Shown piece by piece: positions 37,324-46,303 of a stretch of DNA of 64,000 bases. The stretch comes from Paracoccaceae bacterium. GTDB taxonomy: Bacteria; Pseudomonadota; Alphaproteobacteria; Rhodobacterales; Rhodobacteraceae. The stretch covers positions 522,291 to 586,290 of the forward strand of contig SDAL01000002.1 of the NCBI GenBank assembly GCA_004153385.1, in the 5' to 3' direction. The first letter of the stretch is position 1. Each line of letters begins with the position of its first letter. The position numbers were made by a program, and so were the translations under genes. Under the pieces are notes generated by a model that worked only from the letters and a program-made list of their open reading frames with translations, made no database searches and was not told the origin of the DNA.

Positions 37324-37626
37324 ATGCGAAAAAGCCGTTTCACCGAGGCGCAGATTATCGGGATGAGCAAGCAGCAGGAGGCAGGCATGCCGACAGCTGA
37401 TGTGTGCCGCAGGCATGGCCTCAGCCCGGCGACCTTTTACAAGTTCAAGGCCAAGTATGGTGGCATGGAGGTCTGCGAGGCGGCCAAGCTGAAGGCGCTC
37501 GAGGACGAAAACGCCAAGCTCAAGCGTCTGTTGGCCGACACCACGCTCGACAACGCGGTTCTGAAGGATCTGCTGGGAATGGAGGCCGCCAGCCCGCCAT
37601 CGGTTCGAGGGCAAGGCCGACCCTGA
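37324..37626 (+). CDS. IS3-family transposase OrfA
   Basis: The 100-residue protein has the helix-turn-helix KSRFTEAQIIGMSKQQEAGM, VCRRHGLSPATFYKFKAKYGG and a leucine-zipper-like ALEDENAKLKRLLADTTLDN. It overlaps the orfB frame, as expected for programmed frameshifting. It looks intact. Confidence 0.88.
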   Translation: MRKSRFTEAQIIGMSKQQEAGMPTADVCRRHGLSPATFYKFKAKYGGMEVCEAAKLKALEDENAKLKRLLADTTLDNAVLKDLLGMEAASPPSVRGQGRP

Positions 37627-37865
37627 CGACATTAACCAGGCGGCGAGAGGCGGCGCTCAGGGCGATGCGGGATCATGACATCTCGCAGCGTCGGGCCTGC
37701 CAGCTTGTCGGTGTCGACCCCAAGACGGTCCGGCGCACACGCCCGCCGGACTGCCCCGAGATCCGCGAGGAGATGAAGGAGATCGCCGGGAAACGACGCC
37801 GGTTTGGCTATCGCCGGATCGGCATCCTGCTAGAGCGCAAGGGCATGTTCATGAACCACATCGGA

Positions 37866-37904
37866 GCCGGGTCAGGAAACGATCTGGGGGATCGTTTCCC
37901 CGGC
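37866..37904. repeat. Hairpin insertion 1 in transposase gene
   Basis: Outer arms GCCGG (37866-37870) / CCGGC (37900-37904) and inner arms GGAAACGATC (37875-37884) / GATCGTTTCC (37890-37899). It occupies a place where related transposases read MNHKKLYRLYREEG. Confidence 0.65.
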
Positions 37905-38029
37905 GGAGCGCGGTATCGGCTCTACCGGGAGGAAGGGCTGTCGGTGAAGCGACGGCGCGGGCGCAAGCGGGCTTGCGGGTCACGCACGCCGATGCCGGGG
38001 GCGGCACATCCCAATGCCCGCCCCCTCTC

Positions 38030-38049
38030 GCGGTTTGCTGGCAAACCGC
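38030..38049. repeat. Hairpin insertion 2 in transposase gene
   Basis: Arms GCGGTTTGC (38030-38038) / GCAAACCGC (38041-38049) inside a 40-base insert in the codons for HPNQRWSLDF of related transposases. Confidence 0.65.
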
Positions 38050-38633
38050 CGCCGGTCAGCGGGATCGCTCGACTTCCTGGCAGATAGCTTCGGCGCCTCG
38101 CGCAAGTTCCGTATTTTGGCCGTGATCGACGATTGTTGCAGAGAGACCCTGTGCCTGGTCGCCGATACCAGCATATCGGGCACGCGTGTTGCCCGTGAAC
38201 TGGATGCGCTGGTGCGGATTTACGGAAAGCCTGCTTGCATCGTCAGCAACAACGGGACGGAGTTCACCAGCCGGGCCATCCTGAGATGGGCCGACCAGAA
38301 CGCCATTCCGTGGCACTACATCGACCCCGGCAAGCCGCAGCAGAACACGTTCATCGAGTCCTTCAACGGCAGCCTGCGCGACGAATTATTAAACGAGGAG
38401 ATCTTCGACACCCTGGACGATGCCCGGCGCAGTTTGGCGCTCTGGCGCTACGACGACAACGCCGTCAGACCGTACTCGTCTCTGGGAAACCAGACGCCGC
38501 TCGAAGCGCGCCGGGCGCTTGAGAAATTTGAGGGCTCCGCGCCCGGCGCGCTTGCCCACAGAAACCGACCCGACTACCAATCTCAAACCTGCAGACTCTT
38601 GTTATGAACGAGGGACCCAAGGGGGGCAGGTCA

Positions 38634-38946
38634 CTGATTTACTGCGCAAAGCTGACCTTCCGCCCTTTTCAGGGTTCGCAGGCGTAGCGAATGATCGGTC
38701 TGGCGAAGCTGCGCCGCAGCTTGGCCATCCAGCCCCAAGGCCGGCTAGGGGCCATTTAAAACGTGTTTGTCGAGATAGACGTTCGGCTTTCTGAAATGAT
38801 GAATGTGAAACAGGTTGTAGCTTAAGTTTTGCTAGATTTCATGGGACACACGTTCAATAACGTATTGAAGATGTTGGTGACATATTCTCGTTCAAATGGG
38901 ACACGGATAGCACTGAGTTAGCTGTACAAATACTGTTTTCGGGTAG
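38634..38946. other. Gene-free stretch between IS and right att
   Basis: No recognisable gene in about 310 bases; this is the right end of the island. Confidence 0.5.
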
Positions 38947-38963
38947 CCCGCCGCCCGCTCCAT
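38947..38963. repeat. attR-like direct repeat
   Basis: CCCGCCGCCCGCTCCAT, identical to the tRNA-Gly 3' end at 27574-27590. No other part of a tRNA is present here. Confidence 0.8.
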
Positions 38964-39065
38964 TCCGAAGAAGAAATCGCCGCTGATGTCGCGCGTTTAT
39001 TGCGCAGACTGGATTGCGTCCGAGTGTGACCCTTCTGATTTGCCTGTCGTGCGCGCCCTTTTGTA

Positions 39066-39682
39066 TCACACCATCAGTTTTCCTTTTGTCTTTTGTAAGG
39101 CCATCGTCGACCACTCCGCCAAGGGCTGCACCACTCCGCCAAGGGCTGCACCGATCAGCCAAGCATAACCTGACAGGAAGCCAAGAAACGGGATCCAGAT
39201 GGTTGCAATCGAAAACACCGCAGCAGTGGTGATACTGACAGTCGCCGCAAAAAAGGGAATTGCGGCAATGATCGACAAAATGACGCTGTCTGTTTTTTCA
39301 ACGATTTCGGTAGGGTTGATGATCGCCTTGCCATAGACCACGGCCGCGCCTGCCGTGATGAGCAAAGCCAGTGCCGAAAAGATGATCATGTTGAGGGGCC
39401 GGCCGGCCAAGTTGCCCAATATCATCGACCGCTTGTCTTTGGCATAGCGCGAAAAGTCCGGGAAATTCAACAAAACCGCCAAAAATAGGAGATCATCGTG
39501 CCGATGATGGCGATAAAGCCTGTGATTTCGGTCCAGATCGTGGCGTCGGGATTGACGAAAATCGTTTGTGCCCGGGTAAGAAGCTGGCCATCGGATTGCT
39601 GCCACAGAACGATCAATATACCACGCATGACTGTGTAGACAAATGGCCCTGCAATCACAGGACCGAGGTGCAAGATGCGCAC
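39066..39682 (-). pseudogene. NCS1-family nucleobase permease remnant
   Basis: Two overlapping frames read as one decayed NCS1 (cytosine/purine/hydantoin) symporter: LLTRAQTIFVNPDATIWTEI and ITGFIAIIGTMISYF in the first, then FLAVLLNFPDFSRYAKDKRS, MIIFSALALLITAGAAVVYG and GYAWLIGAALGG in the second. A frameshift lies near 39490, the N-terminus is missing, and a 20-bp tandem duplication (39111-39150) shifts the end. It is non-functional. Confidence 0.75.
39111..39150. repeat. Perfect 20-bp tandem duplication
   Basis: CCACTCCGCCAAGGGCTGCA occurs twice back to back, inside the permease remnant. One copy restores a plausible LIGAALGGVV continuation in the original frame. Confidence 0.9.
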
Positions 39683-39688
39683 TGCATT

Positions 39689-39889
39689 CTACACCGGCTG
39701 ATCTGGAGTGAATATTTCCTCTAGTGTCAGGGAAAACAGACGTGCGACAGCGAACGCCAGCGGTAGGCTGGGATCATACCGCCCGCGTTCCAGTGCGTTG
39801 ACGGTCTGGCGCGACACGCCCAGACGGCTGGCCAGATCGGCCTGTGACCATTCGTACTGTCGGCGCAGTTCCTGAATGCGATTTTTCAT
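39689..39889 (-). CDS. Small XRE-family (YozG-like) transcriptional regulator
   Basis: The 66-residue helix-turn-helix protein (MKNRIQELRRQYEWSQADLA, SRLGVSRQTVNALERGRYDP) overlaps the upstream membrane-protein gene by ATGA, so both are coupled. It probably autoregulates by binding the 12-bp-arm palindrome at 40279-40306. Confidence 0.88.
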   Translation of the reverse strand: MKNRIQELRRQYEWSQADLASRLGVSRQTVNALERGRYDPSLPLAFAVARLFSLTLEEIFTPDQPV

Positions 39890-40269
39890 CTGAGCCGCAG
39901 CTGGCCGAACACAAGACCCAAGCACCATAGCCCCGCCATGACCGGCCAGATGACGAACATCGACAGGCGCGGCATGCCTGTGCCTTCCAGAAAGCCATAT
40001 CCGAATGTCAAAAACGCCGTGCCTGCGAACGCAATGGCGAGCGCTTCTAATTGCAGTTGACGCTGCATTTCATCCATCCGCCGAATGGTGCGCACAAGAC
40101 TTGCACACACAAAAACAGCAGGCACCATGGGGCTAAGCGTAAGACAGATGGCTGGAAACCGGTTGTTGGTCGCGTGGGACGCTACAAGATGGGCAAGGAT
40201 TATTTGTGACACGATCAATGTGGCCACATACGCCGCAAGACCTAGACAAAGATAAAGACAATTCCGCAT
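39886..40269 (-). CDS. Four-helix membrane protein of unknown function
   Basis: The 127-residue protein has four hydrophobic segments (about 8-28, 42-60, 75-95, 103-122) with an RRMDEMQRQLQLEALAIAF amphipathic stretch in the middle. RMDEMQR-type segments occur in small membrane proteins paired with YozG-like regulators. GGGGAGG precedes the ATG by five bases. No function is known to me. Confidence 0.75.
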   Translation of the reverse strand: MRNCLYLCLGLAAYVATLIVSQIILAHLVASHATNNRFPAICLTLSPMVPAVFVCASLVRTIRRMDEMQRQLQLEALAIAFAGTAFLTFGYGFLEGTGMPRLSMFVIWPVMAGLWCLGLVFGQLRLR

Positions 40270-40278
40270 GAAAACCTC

Positions 40279-40327
40279 CCCTATGTAAAGTGAGCTTTAC
40301 ATAGGGCGCCGAGGACAGAACTGTCAA
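40279..40327 (-). promoter_or_regulatory. Promoter and overlapping operator of the XRE operon
   Basis: On the minus strand TTGACA (40322-40327), 18 bases, then TATGTA (40298-40303) make a promoter. The inverted repeat CCCTATGTAAAG (40279-40290) / CTTTACATAGGG (40295-40306), perfect over 12 bases per arm with TGAG between, covers the -10 box and start region. Another half-site CTTTAC is at 40333-40338. Confidence 0.75.
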
Positions 40328-40434
40328 GTTTGCTTTACACGATGAAGGGTCGTGCCGTACGGTTCATCATGGTTGACATGCGATCACATCCCGGCGGCCT
40401 TTGCCACATGCGGGGCCAAGGGGGCATGGAAGGG

Positions 40435-40770
40435 TTAGCGCCCCTTACGTGTGGTGCCGGAAAGACCGTTGTTTTTGCTGAGCCGTGCCGCGTTTGTTCG
40501 CGTGGCACGCGCGATGGGATTCAGTCCGGCGATGACAGCCGAGGCCAGACCTTTATTGGCGGCAAGTGCGCGCGCCGACAGTTCCGTGGCACGCATGAAG
40601 GTCTGTGGCTTTTCCAGAAGCATCCGCGTGGCTTCTTCGGGTTTCATGACGCCAAGCGACATTTGCATCATACGGATCTGGATCACTGTGGCCGCCGCCA
40701 TTGACATTTGCATCGTGCTAAACGCGGCACGTTGCCATTGAGCGGTCGAGTTGAAGAGATAGCTATACAT
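40435..40770 (-). CDS. Small helical protein, phasin-like
   Basis: The 111-residue protein (MYSYLFNSTAQWQRAAFSTM start; AAAGGGGC upstream) is rich in Ala and Met with an amphipathic helix MKPEEATRMLLEKPQTFMRA and a basic tail. Similar short Ala-rich proteins in Rhodobacteraceae have been labelled phasin-like or antifreeze-like; I do not recognise it firmly. Nothing in the context links it to a PHA locus. Confidence 0.65.
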   Translation of the reverse strand: MYSYLFNSTAQWQRAAFSTMQMSMAAATVIQIRMMQMSLGVMKPEEATRMLLEKPQTFMRATELSARALAANKGLASAVIAGLNPIARATRTNAARLSKNNGLSGTTRKGR

Positions 40771-41001
40771 GGCTTTGCCCCTTTGTGGACCACTGCCGGT
40801 ATATCTGTCCGGCGTAGGAGTAAGCAGTCCCGGCGCGTTCGGTTCCGCCGCACAGGAGGGGGGGCATCGTGTAGATGTGCGCGGTTCATGCGCGAAGCCC
40901 TTGAAGTGGATGAGCTTCACTGCCGTTAGGACACAAAGCCGCCTGCAAAAGATTTCCTAGATCTATAACGAACGCATATTTATTAGGCGCGCTGGTCGCC
41001 T

Positions 41002-41042
41002 GTCGGGCAGGAACAGGCGCGATGACGCCTGATCTGCCCGAC
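41002..41042 (-). terminator. Long hairpin downstream of cysA
   Basis: Outer arms GTCGGGCAG / CTGCCCGAC and inner arms CAGGCG / CGCCTG make a long stem 17 bases past the cysA stop. No T-run. Confidence 0.55.
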
Positions 41043-41058
41043 GGGCCGCTCTAGCGCC

Positions 41059-41778
41059 TCAGGCCGCGATGAAGTTGCGCACAAAAGGGGTAGAGGGTGC
41101 CGTGCGTATTTCGTTCGGCGTGCCGATTTGTTCTATCCGCCCCATCGACATCACAACCACAAGATCTGCAAGCGACAACGCCTCTTCCTGATCGTGGGTC
41201 ACGAAAATCGTGGTTAGCCCGGTCTGGTTGTGAATGTCACGCAAACCTTGGCGCAGTTCCTTGCGCACTTGCGCGTCCAGTGCGCCAAAGGGCTCGTCCA
41301 GCAGTAAAAGCCGCGGCTCGATGGCGAGGGCACGCGCCAGTGCCACCCGCTGGCGCTGGCCACCGGAAAGCTGGTTGGGATAGCGTGCTGCGATGTCGGG
41401 CAGTTGGATCAGGCGCAAAAGGTCGCTGACCCTACGCGCGATGTCTGCTTTGGGCGGGCGGGTCGCACGTGGCCGCGCGCGCAACCCGTAGGCGATATTG
41501 TCGAACACGGTCATGTGCCGGAACAGCGCATAGCTTTGAAATACGAACCCCGCACGGCGGTCCTGAACCGACATCGCGCTCACATCGATGGCATCGAACA
41601 TTACACGCCCCGCGGTCGGAAATTCCAACCCGCCCAAGATCCGTAAAAGCGTGGTCTTGCCAGAGCCGGAAGGCCCCAATAATGCTACAAGCGCACCTTG
41701 GGGCACATTCAGCGAAACAGGGTGCAATGCGGTGGTCTGGCCAAATTCCTTGGCGATCTGGTCAATGCGGATATGCAT
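41059..41778 (-). CDS. cysA: Sulfate/thiosulfate ABC transporter ATP-binding protein
   Basis: The 239-residue ATPase has Walker [12 protein letters not shown], the signature [15 protein letters not shown], Walker [14 protein letters not shown] and the H-loop [31 protein letters not shown] is typical of CysA. At 239 residues it lacks the C-terminal regulatory TOBE-like domain of the usual 330-360-residue CysA. It is the last gene of the sulfate operon, 15 bases after cysW. Confidence 0.9.
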   Translation of the reverse strand: MHIRIDQIAKEFGQTTALHPVSLNVPQGALVALLGPSGSGKTTLLRILGGLEFPTAGRVMFDAIDVSAMSVQDRRAGFVFQSYALFRHMTVFDNIAYGLRARPRATRPPKADIARRVSDLLRLIQLPDIAARYPNQLSGGQRQRVALARALAIEPRLLLLDEPFGALDAQVRKELRQGLRDIHNQTGLTTIFVTHDQEEALSLADLVVVMSMGRIEQIGTPNEIRTAPSTPFVRNFIAA

Positions 41779-41793
41779 GGCGGATGTGTCCTT

Positions 41794-42666
41794 TCAAGGA
41801 TGGCCGATGGCGGCGAGCTGATCGGCATGGCGCAGTTCCAGCGCGGTTTTCAGGGCCAGTGTGACAAGCGCCAGCAAGGCCAGCACAGCAGCCAGCGTGA
41901 AGGCGGCAACCGACAGGTATTCGTTATAAAGCATCTCGATCGTGATCGGCATGGTTGCGGTCTGGCCACGGATTTTACCCGACACCACGGCCACCGCGCC
42001 AAATTCGCCCATGGCGCGCGCATTCGAGAGCAAAACACCATATAGCAGCGCCCAGCGGATATTGGGCAGGGTGACCGTTGCAAAGGTACGCAGCCCCGAA
42101 GCCCCGAGGCTGAGCGCGGCCTCTTCCTCGGTGCGACCCTGTTCGGTCATCAACGGGATCAGCTCGCGGGCGACGAAGGGGAACGTAATGAACAATGTGG
42201 CCAACACGATCCCCGGCAACGCGAATATGATGGGATGACCATGCGCCACCATCCAGCCGCCGATGCCTGTATTGGCCCCGAACAGCAACACAAGGCACAA
42301 GCCCGCCACCACCGGCGAGACCGAGAAGGGCAGATCGATCAGCGTGATCAGTAATGCCTTGCCGCGAAACTCGAATTTCGTGATAGCCCACGCGGCTGTA
42401 ATGCCGAAAATCGCATTTAGCGGCACGGAAATTGCGGTGACGGTCAGGGTCAGCCGGATGGCCGAACGCGCATCCGGGTTGGCAAGTGCCGTGCGCCAGT
42501 CTCCGGCAAGAGCTTCTTGAAAGACTACGCACAAGGGGGCGAAGACCAGCACAGCCAGACCGGTTGCGGCCAAGGCGATCAAGGTGTGGCGCACCCATGC
42601 GCGTTCTGTGACAGGCGAGACGGCATGGCGTGCAAATGCGTGTGGCACGGTGTCAGGCATTTTCAA
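41794..42666 (-). CDS. cysW: Sulfate ABC transporter permease CysW
   Basis: The 290-residue permease has six membrane segments, the [20 protein letters not shown] segment and the [20 protein letters not shown]ase-coupling loop, followed by [18 protein letters not shown], all typical of CysW. It overlaps the end of cysT by 14 bases. Confidence 0.93.
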   Translation of the reverse strand: MKMPDTVPHAFARHAVSPVTERAWVRHTLIALAATGLAVLVFAPLCVVFQEALAGDWRTALANPDARSAIRLTLTVTAISVPLNAIFGITAAWAITKFEFRGKALLITLIDLPFSVSPVVAGLCLVLLFGANTGIGGWMVAHGHPIIFALPGIVLATLFITFPFVARELIPLMTEQGRTEEEAALSLGASGLRTFATVTLPNIRWALLYGVLLSNARAMGEFGAVAVVSGKIRGQTATMPITIEMLYNEYLSVAAFTLAAVLALLALVTLALKTALELRHADQLAAIGHP

Positions 42667-43492
42667 TCCTCCGGCGGCTCCAGACCTGAAGCAGGTTTAT
42701 GGCCAGCAACAGCACAAACGATATCGCCAGCATGGCCAGGCCGATGGCGGCGGCGGCGTCATAGTTGAATTCTTCAAGCTGTATAACGATGAGAAGCGGC
42801 GCAATTTCGGTGCGCATCGGTATGTTGCCAGCGATGAAGATGACAGATCCGTATTCCCCGACCGCGCGCGCCAGCGCCAGCGCGACCCCTGTAAGGGCTG
42901 CTGGCATCAGCATGGGCAAGATGACCTTGCAGATGGTGCGGGTGCGGCTGGCACCCAGTGTGGCGGAGGCTTCTTCCAGCTCTCGGTCCATCGTGGCCAG
43001 AACCGGCTGCACGGTGCGTACCACAAACGGTAGACCCACGAACACAAGCGCCACAAAGATGCCCCATTGGGTATAGGCAACGCGCCAGCCCAGATGGGCC
43101 AAAACCGAACCGAAGACGCCGTTGGGCGCATAAAGGGTGGTCAGCGCGATGCCGGCCACGGCTGTGGGCAGGGCAAAGGGCAGATCGACCGCGGCATCAA
43201 ACAGACGCCGCCCCACAAAGCGATATCGCACCAGAACCCATGCCAGAAGCACACCGAAGACCAGATTAAACAGTGCAGCCAAGGCCGAAAGCCGGAATGA
43301 CAACCAAAGGGCTGCCCATGTGCGGGGGCGGTTGACCACTTCCCAGACAGCTTCGGGGCCGAAAGCGGTGCCCTTGATGACAAGGGCGCCGATGGGCAGC
43401 AGCACGACCAGCGACAGCATCGTGAGGGTCACACCCATGGTGATGCCAAATCCTGGCATGGCAGAGCGGCGTGGACGCAGGGCCGCCATCAT
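42653..43492 (-). CDS. cysT: Sulfate ABC transporter permease CysT (CysU)
   Basis: The 279-residue permease has six membrane segments, [20 protein letters not shown], the coupling motif [20 protein letters not shown] and [18 protein letters not shown] characteristic of CysT. It overlaps the binding-protein gene by four bases (ATGA). Confidence 0.93.
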   Translation of the reverse strand: MMAALRPRRSAMPGFGITMGVTLTMLSLVVLLPIGALVIKGTAFGPEAVWEVVNRPRTWAALWLSFRLSALAALFNLVFGVLLAWVLVRYRFVGRRLFDAAVDLPFALPTAVAGIALTTLYAPNGVFGSVLAHLGWRVAYTQWGIFVALVFVGLPFVVRTVQPVLATMDRELEEASATLGASRTRTICKVILPMLMPAALTGVALALARAVGEYGSVIFIAGNIPMRTEIAPLLIVIQLEEFNYDAAAAIGLAMLAISFVLLLAINLLQVWSRRRIENA

Positions 43493-44595
43493 TGCGGGAC
43501 ATAGATCTGGTCAAAGATCCCTCCGTCACCGAAATGATCGGGCTGGGCTTTCGACCAGCCTCCAAAATCCTCGATGCCCACCAGATCCAGTTTCGGGAAA
43601 CGGGCAACGTCTTCAGGGGCGGCTGCAGAGGTATCCCACGCACGATAGAAATGCTTGAAAGCAAGCGCTTGTGCTTCGGGGGCGTAGAGATGCTCCAGAT
43701 AGGCTTGGGCCAGCGCACGCTGGTCGTCATCCTTGATATTGGCGGTGACCATGGCCACGGGCGGTTCGGCACGGATCGACACTGACGGCACGACGATGTC
43801 AAACGCGTCATCGCCCATCTGTTCCAGCGCCAGATACGCCTCGTTTTCCCATGCCAGAAGGACATCACCGATCCCGCGCTGGGCGAAGGTGGTGGTGGCT
43901 CCTCGGGCGCCGCTATCAAGCACAGGGACATGCGCATAAAGATCATGTACAAAGGCTTTCGGATCCTTGCCGTTTTTCTCGGCCCACGCCCACGCGGCCA
44001 GATAGTTCCAGCGCGCCCCGCCGGATGTTTTCGGATTGGGAGTGATCACCTCGATCCCGTCGCCTGTCAGATCATCCCAGTCCTGAATATGCTTGGGGTT
44101 TCCCTTGCGCACCAGAAACACGATGGTCGAGGTGTAGGGCGAGGCGTTATGGGGCAGTCTGGACTGCCAGTCGGCGGGCAGCTTGCCCATCTGCGCGATC
44201 TTGTCGATATCGGAGGCAAGCGCAAGCGTGACCACCTGCGCATTCAAGCCGTCCATCACCGCACGCGCCTGCGCGCCGGACCCGCCGTGACTGGTTTCCA
44301 GTTTAGGGGCGGCGTTTCCTTGTGCCTGCCACCAGTTGGCAAACTGCGTGTTATATTCGCGGTAGAATTCGCGCGTCGGATCATAGCTGACATTGAGCAG
44401 GGTCTGCGCGTTCAGCGCGCCTGCCGCACCAAGCACCAACGCGCCTGTGATCACAGCGGCAACCGTGCGCTTTGCAAGGCTGCGCCGTGGCGCGGTCACA
44501 ACGGGGGCGATCGCGTAATGGGCGGATGTCCGACCGGCCATATGGCCCGGCAATCCACGTGATGCACCGATCCTGATCGAAATCTCGATAGTCAT
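43489..44595 (-). CDS. Sulfate ABC transporter substrate-binding protein
   Basis: The protein of about 368 residues has [46 protein letters not shown] and [10 protein letters not shown], the signatures of sulfate-binding Sbp/CysP. The hydrophobic signal ([18 protein letters not shown]) starts only about 45 residues in, so the start is uncertain. ATG 44595 has AGGAGGA six bases upstream; ATG 44601 is the alternative. First gene of the sulfate operon. Confidence 0.9.
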   Translation of the reverse strand: MTIEISIRIGASRGLPGHMAGRTSAHYAIAPVVTAPRRSLAKRTVAAVITGALVLGAAGALNAQTLLNVSYDPTREFYREYNTQFANWWQAQGNAAPKLETSHGGSGAQARAVMDGLNAQVVTLALASDIDKIAQMGKLPADWQSRLPHNASPYTSTIVFLVRKGNPKHIQDWDDLTGDGIEVITPNPKTSGGARWNYLAAWAWAEKNGKDPKAFVHDLYAHVPVLDSGARGATTTFAQRGIGDVLLAWENEAYLALEQMGDDAFDIVVPSVSIRAEPPVAMVTANIKDDDQRALAQAYLEHLYAPEAQALAFKHFYRAWDTSAAAPEDVARFPKLDLVGIEDFGGWSKAQPDHFGDGGIFDQIYVPQ

Positions 44596-44641
44596 TGTCA
44601 TCTCCTCCTAGAGCGAAGGCAAAACAGCCAACACGTGTAAT

Positions 44642-44658
44642 ACGATAGACTTTATCGT
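44642..44658. promoter_or_regulatory. Operator-like palindrome before the sulfate operon
   Basis: ACGATA-GACTT-TATCGT, 47 bases upstream of the binding-protein start, with a weaker relative CGAC-TTT-GTCG at 44681-44691. These may bind the Rrf2 regulator encoded next. Confidence 0.5.
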
Positions 44659-44741
44659 CTTTTACAACATAAATCTTTATCGACTTTGTCGTGTTTTAAG
44701 GAGGAGGTTCAGGTATTAATAATTTTTGGTATTATAATCAA

Positions 44742-45218
44742 TTACTTGATGTTGGTAGGGGCCTCGGCGGAAATCGCCTCTGACATCTCGCCGCGTGCCT
44801 CTCCTTTAAGCATATCGGCTAAAGTCATGCCCTCGAACATCAAAAGATAGCCATAATATACATCCGCAAACGCGTTACGGATTCGGCACGTCGGCTCGTC
44901 GGCGCAATCATCGCAGCGTCGGTAGGCCCCGCGTGACAGGCAGGGCAGGGGCGAGAGTGGCCCGTCGATCAACCGTACCAGAGAGATGATCGAAATTGCA
45001 GCAGGGTCCTTGATCATGACATAGCCCCCCGACCGCCCGCGCAATGATGCGACGATGCCGGCTTTTTTGACCTCCAGCAGGATATGTTCGAGAAATCGCT
45101 TCGGCGCGCCGGATCGCTGGGCAATATCTTCAATGCGAAGCGGGCGTTTTTCGCCGTTGGCTTCGTCTGCAAGCACCATCACGGCTTTCAGCGCGTATTT
45201 CATTTTCTGTGTAATCAT
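44742..45218 (-). CDS. Rrf2-family transcriptional regulator (CymR-like)
   Basis: The 158-residue winged-helix protein has the Rrf2 motifs YALKAVMVLADEANGE, FLEHILLEVKKAGIV and SLRGRSGGYVM. Four cysteines (93, 102, 105, 111) lie in CLSRGAYRRCDDCADEPTC, more than in simple CymR, so it may hold an iron-sulfur cluster or sense sulfur state. It lies directly upstream of the sulfate importer operon in the same direction, and probably controls it. Confidence 0.88.
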   Translation of the reverse strand: MITQKMKYALKAVMVLADEANGEKRPLRIEDIAQRSGAPKRFLEHILLEVKKAGIVASLRGRSGGYVMIKDPAAISIISLVRLIDGPLSPLPCLSRGAYRRCDDCADEPTCRIRNAFADVYYGYLLMFEGMTLADMLKGEARGEMSEAISAEAPTNIK

Positions 45219-46303
45219 AGGATCTGTCTAGCATGCATCCTTGCTGCTGCAAGAGAATGGCGACCTGCCCAATCGCGATTTTGCGCCGGTGCGGGCGTCA
45301 GGCCTGTCCGGTTTGAAAAACGCGCCTCGGTAGCTGCGTGGAATACCTCACGAGATTGCGTGCGCGTTGCCCCGCCGCTCGGCCGGCAATCATGGTGTAG
45401 GCAAAAGCTTTGAGAGCGTTCGGATGTTCTGGGCGGTGGCTACGAGGTGGCATTTCTCACGGGCGCCGAGAGGCCCGCGCAATCGAAGGTGGTTCAGCCC
45501 CAAGATCCGCATCAGATGGGGCGAACAGCAACCCAACCTTTTTGCGCAGGTTGCAGAGGATCGTGTACTAAGTGGTCCAAGCGATCGCTTACCCTGTCGA
45601 TCATTGTGCGCACCCATCCGACTTCGGCGTCGGGTCCTGCCTGTGTGCCTCTGCCTGAATGGGACTGGCGTCGGCTGTAAAGCACTGGCCGCCTGCTACT
45701 CCCTTTGTGATGCAGCGCGCGACGACCGTCTGGACCAGATGGCGCAGCACAACGCTGTCACGGAAGCGACGATGCCGGTTTCTGGGAAACTTCGGATGGT
45801 CCGGCACCGCGGCGGTCAGATCGAGACGGCAGAACCAGCGGCATACGAGGTCGGGATGGACGTCCGCGCAACGGCGCCGTTGCGAGCGGGGCCACATGAT
45901 ATAACCGGCCAGCCGCATCCTGATCATTCATTCGGGACCCGCAGGCCGTCGCACGGTGCAACTGAAGAACGGTGCAGCTGAAGAACAGTGCCAGAGGCCG
46001 CCGGATGCCGACGGGATCCTGACGCCGGTTCACCGCGCCATATATGTGCTCGCTCCGGGCATGCGCATTGATCGGGAATTCGTATTGCGGTGCGCTTCCT
46101 GTGTTGATCCCGTCATCTCAGTCCGCCTCCCTGTGCTTTATCTCAACAAAACACGCCGCAAAACGAAGGGACGGTGCGAAGGTGTAATATGGCTTGAAAT
46201 GCGCGCTGGTGTAGACGGGGGCAGGCCCCTGTGCACCCGTTTAAATCCACGCCGCATAGAGTGATTTGATTGACTTGCGCCCTGAAATACCTACACACAA
46301 ATC
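45219..46303. other. Long region without an intact gene
   Basis: This contains the transposase remnant (45393-45990) and nothing else intact. The last 300 bases before the GntR gene must carry its promoter. Confidence 0.6.
45393..45990 (-). pseudogene. IS1182-like transposase remnant
   Basis: The upstream part reads HPDLVCRWFCRLDLTAAVPD, RHLVQTVVARCITKG and CFTADASPIQAEA, the N-terminal half of IS1182-type transposases. The downstream part in another frame reads MRILGLNHLRLRGPLGAREK and LVATAQNIRTLSKLLP, the C-terminus. Most of the DDE core is missing and there are frameshifts. Terminal repeats are not evident. Confidence 0.75.

Larger units (their letters stand above)
37617..38607 (+). pseudogene. 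IS3-family transposase OrfB, interrupted by two hairpin insertions
   Basis: The first frame reads MRDHDISQRRACQLVGVDP, KRRRFGYRRIG and [19 protein letters not shown]; the second frame reads [35 protein letters not shown] and [20 protein letters not shown], the DDE integrase core. A first insert at about 37860-37904 adds 45 bases in frame (IGAGSGNDLGDRFPGG). A second at about 38016-38055 adds 40 bases and shifts the frame, inactivating the protein. Confidence 0.8.
37257..38633 (+). mobile_element. IS3-family insertion sequence
   Basis: Inverted repeats begin TGACCTGCCCCCC at 37257 and end GGGGGGCAGGTCA at 38633. Between them are an orfA and a broken orfB of the IS3 type. No matching target duplication is visible (CGC before, CTG after). 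Total length 1377, inflated by two inserted hairpin sequences of about 45 and 40 bases. Confidence 0.85.
27574..38963. mobile_element. Genomic island integrated at tRNA-Gly
   Basis: The island is bounded by the 17-bp direct repeat of the tRNA 3' end. An integrase remnant lies directly inside the left end, and the interior has several decayed mobile or defence genes, an IS3 element, and local AT-rich patches (28.2-29.6 kb). The intact cargo is a diguanylate cyclase and a sulfur/persulfide operon. The integrase is truncated, so the element is probably fixed. Confidence 0.75.
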
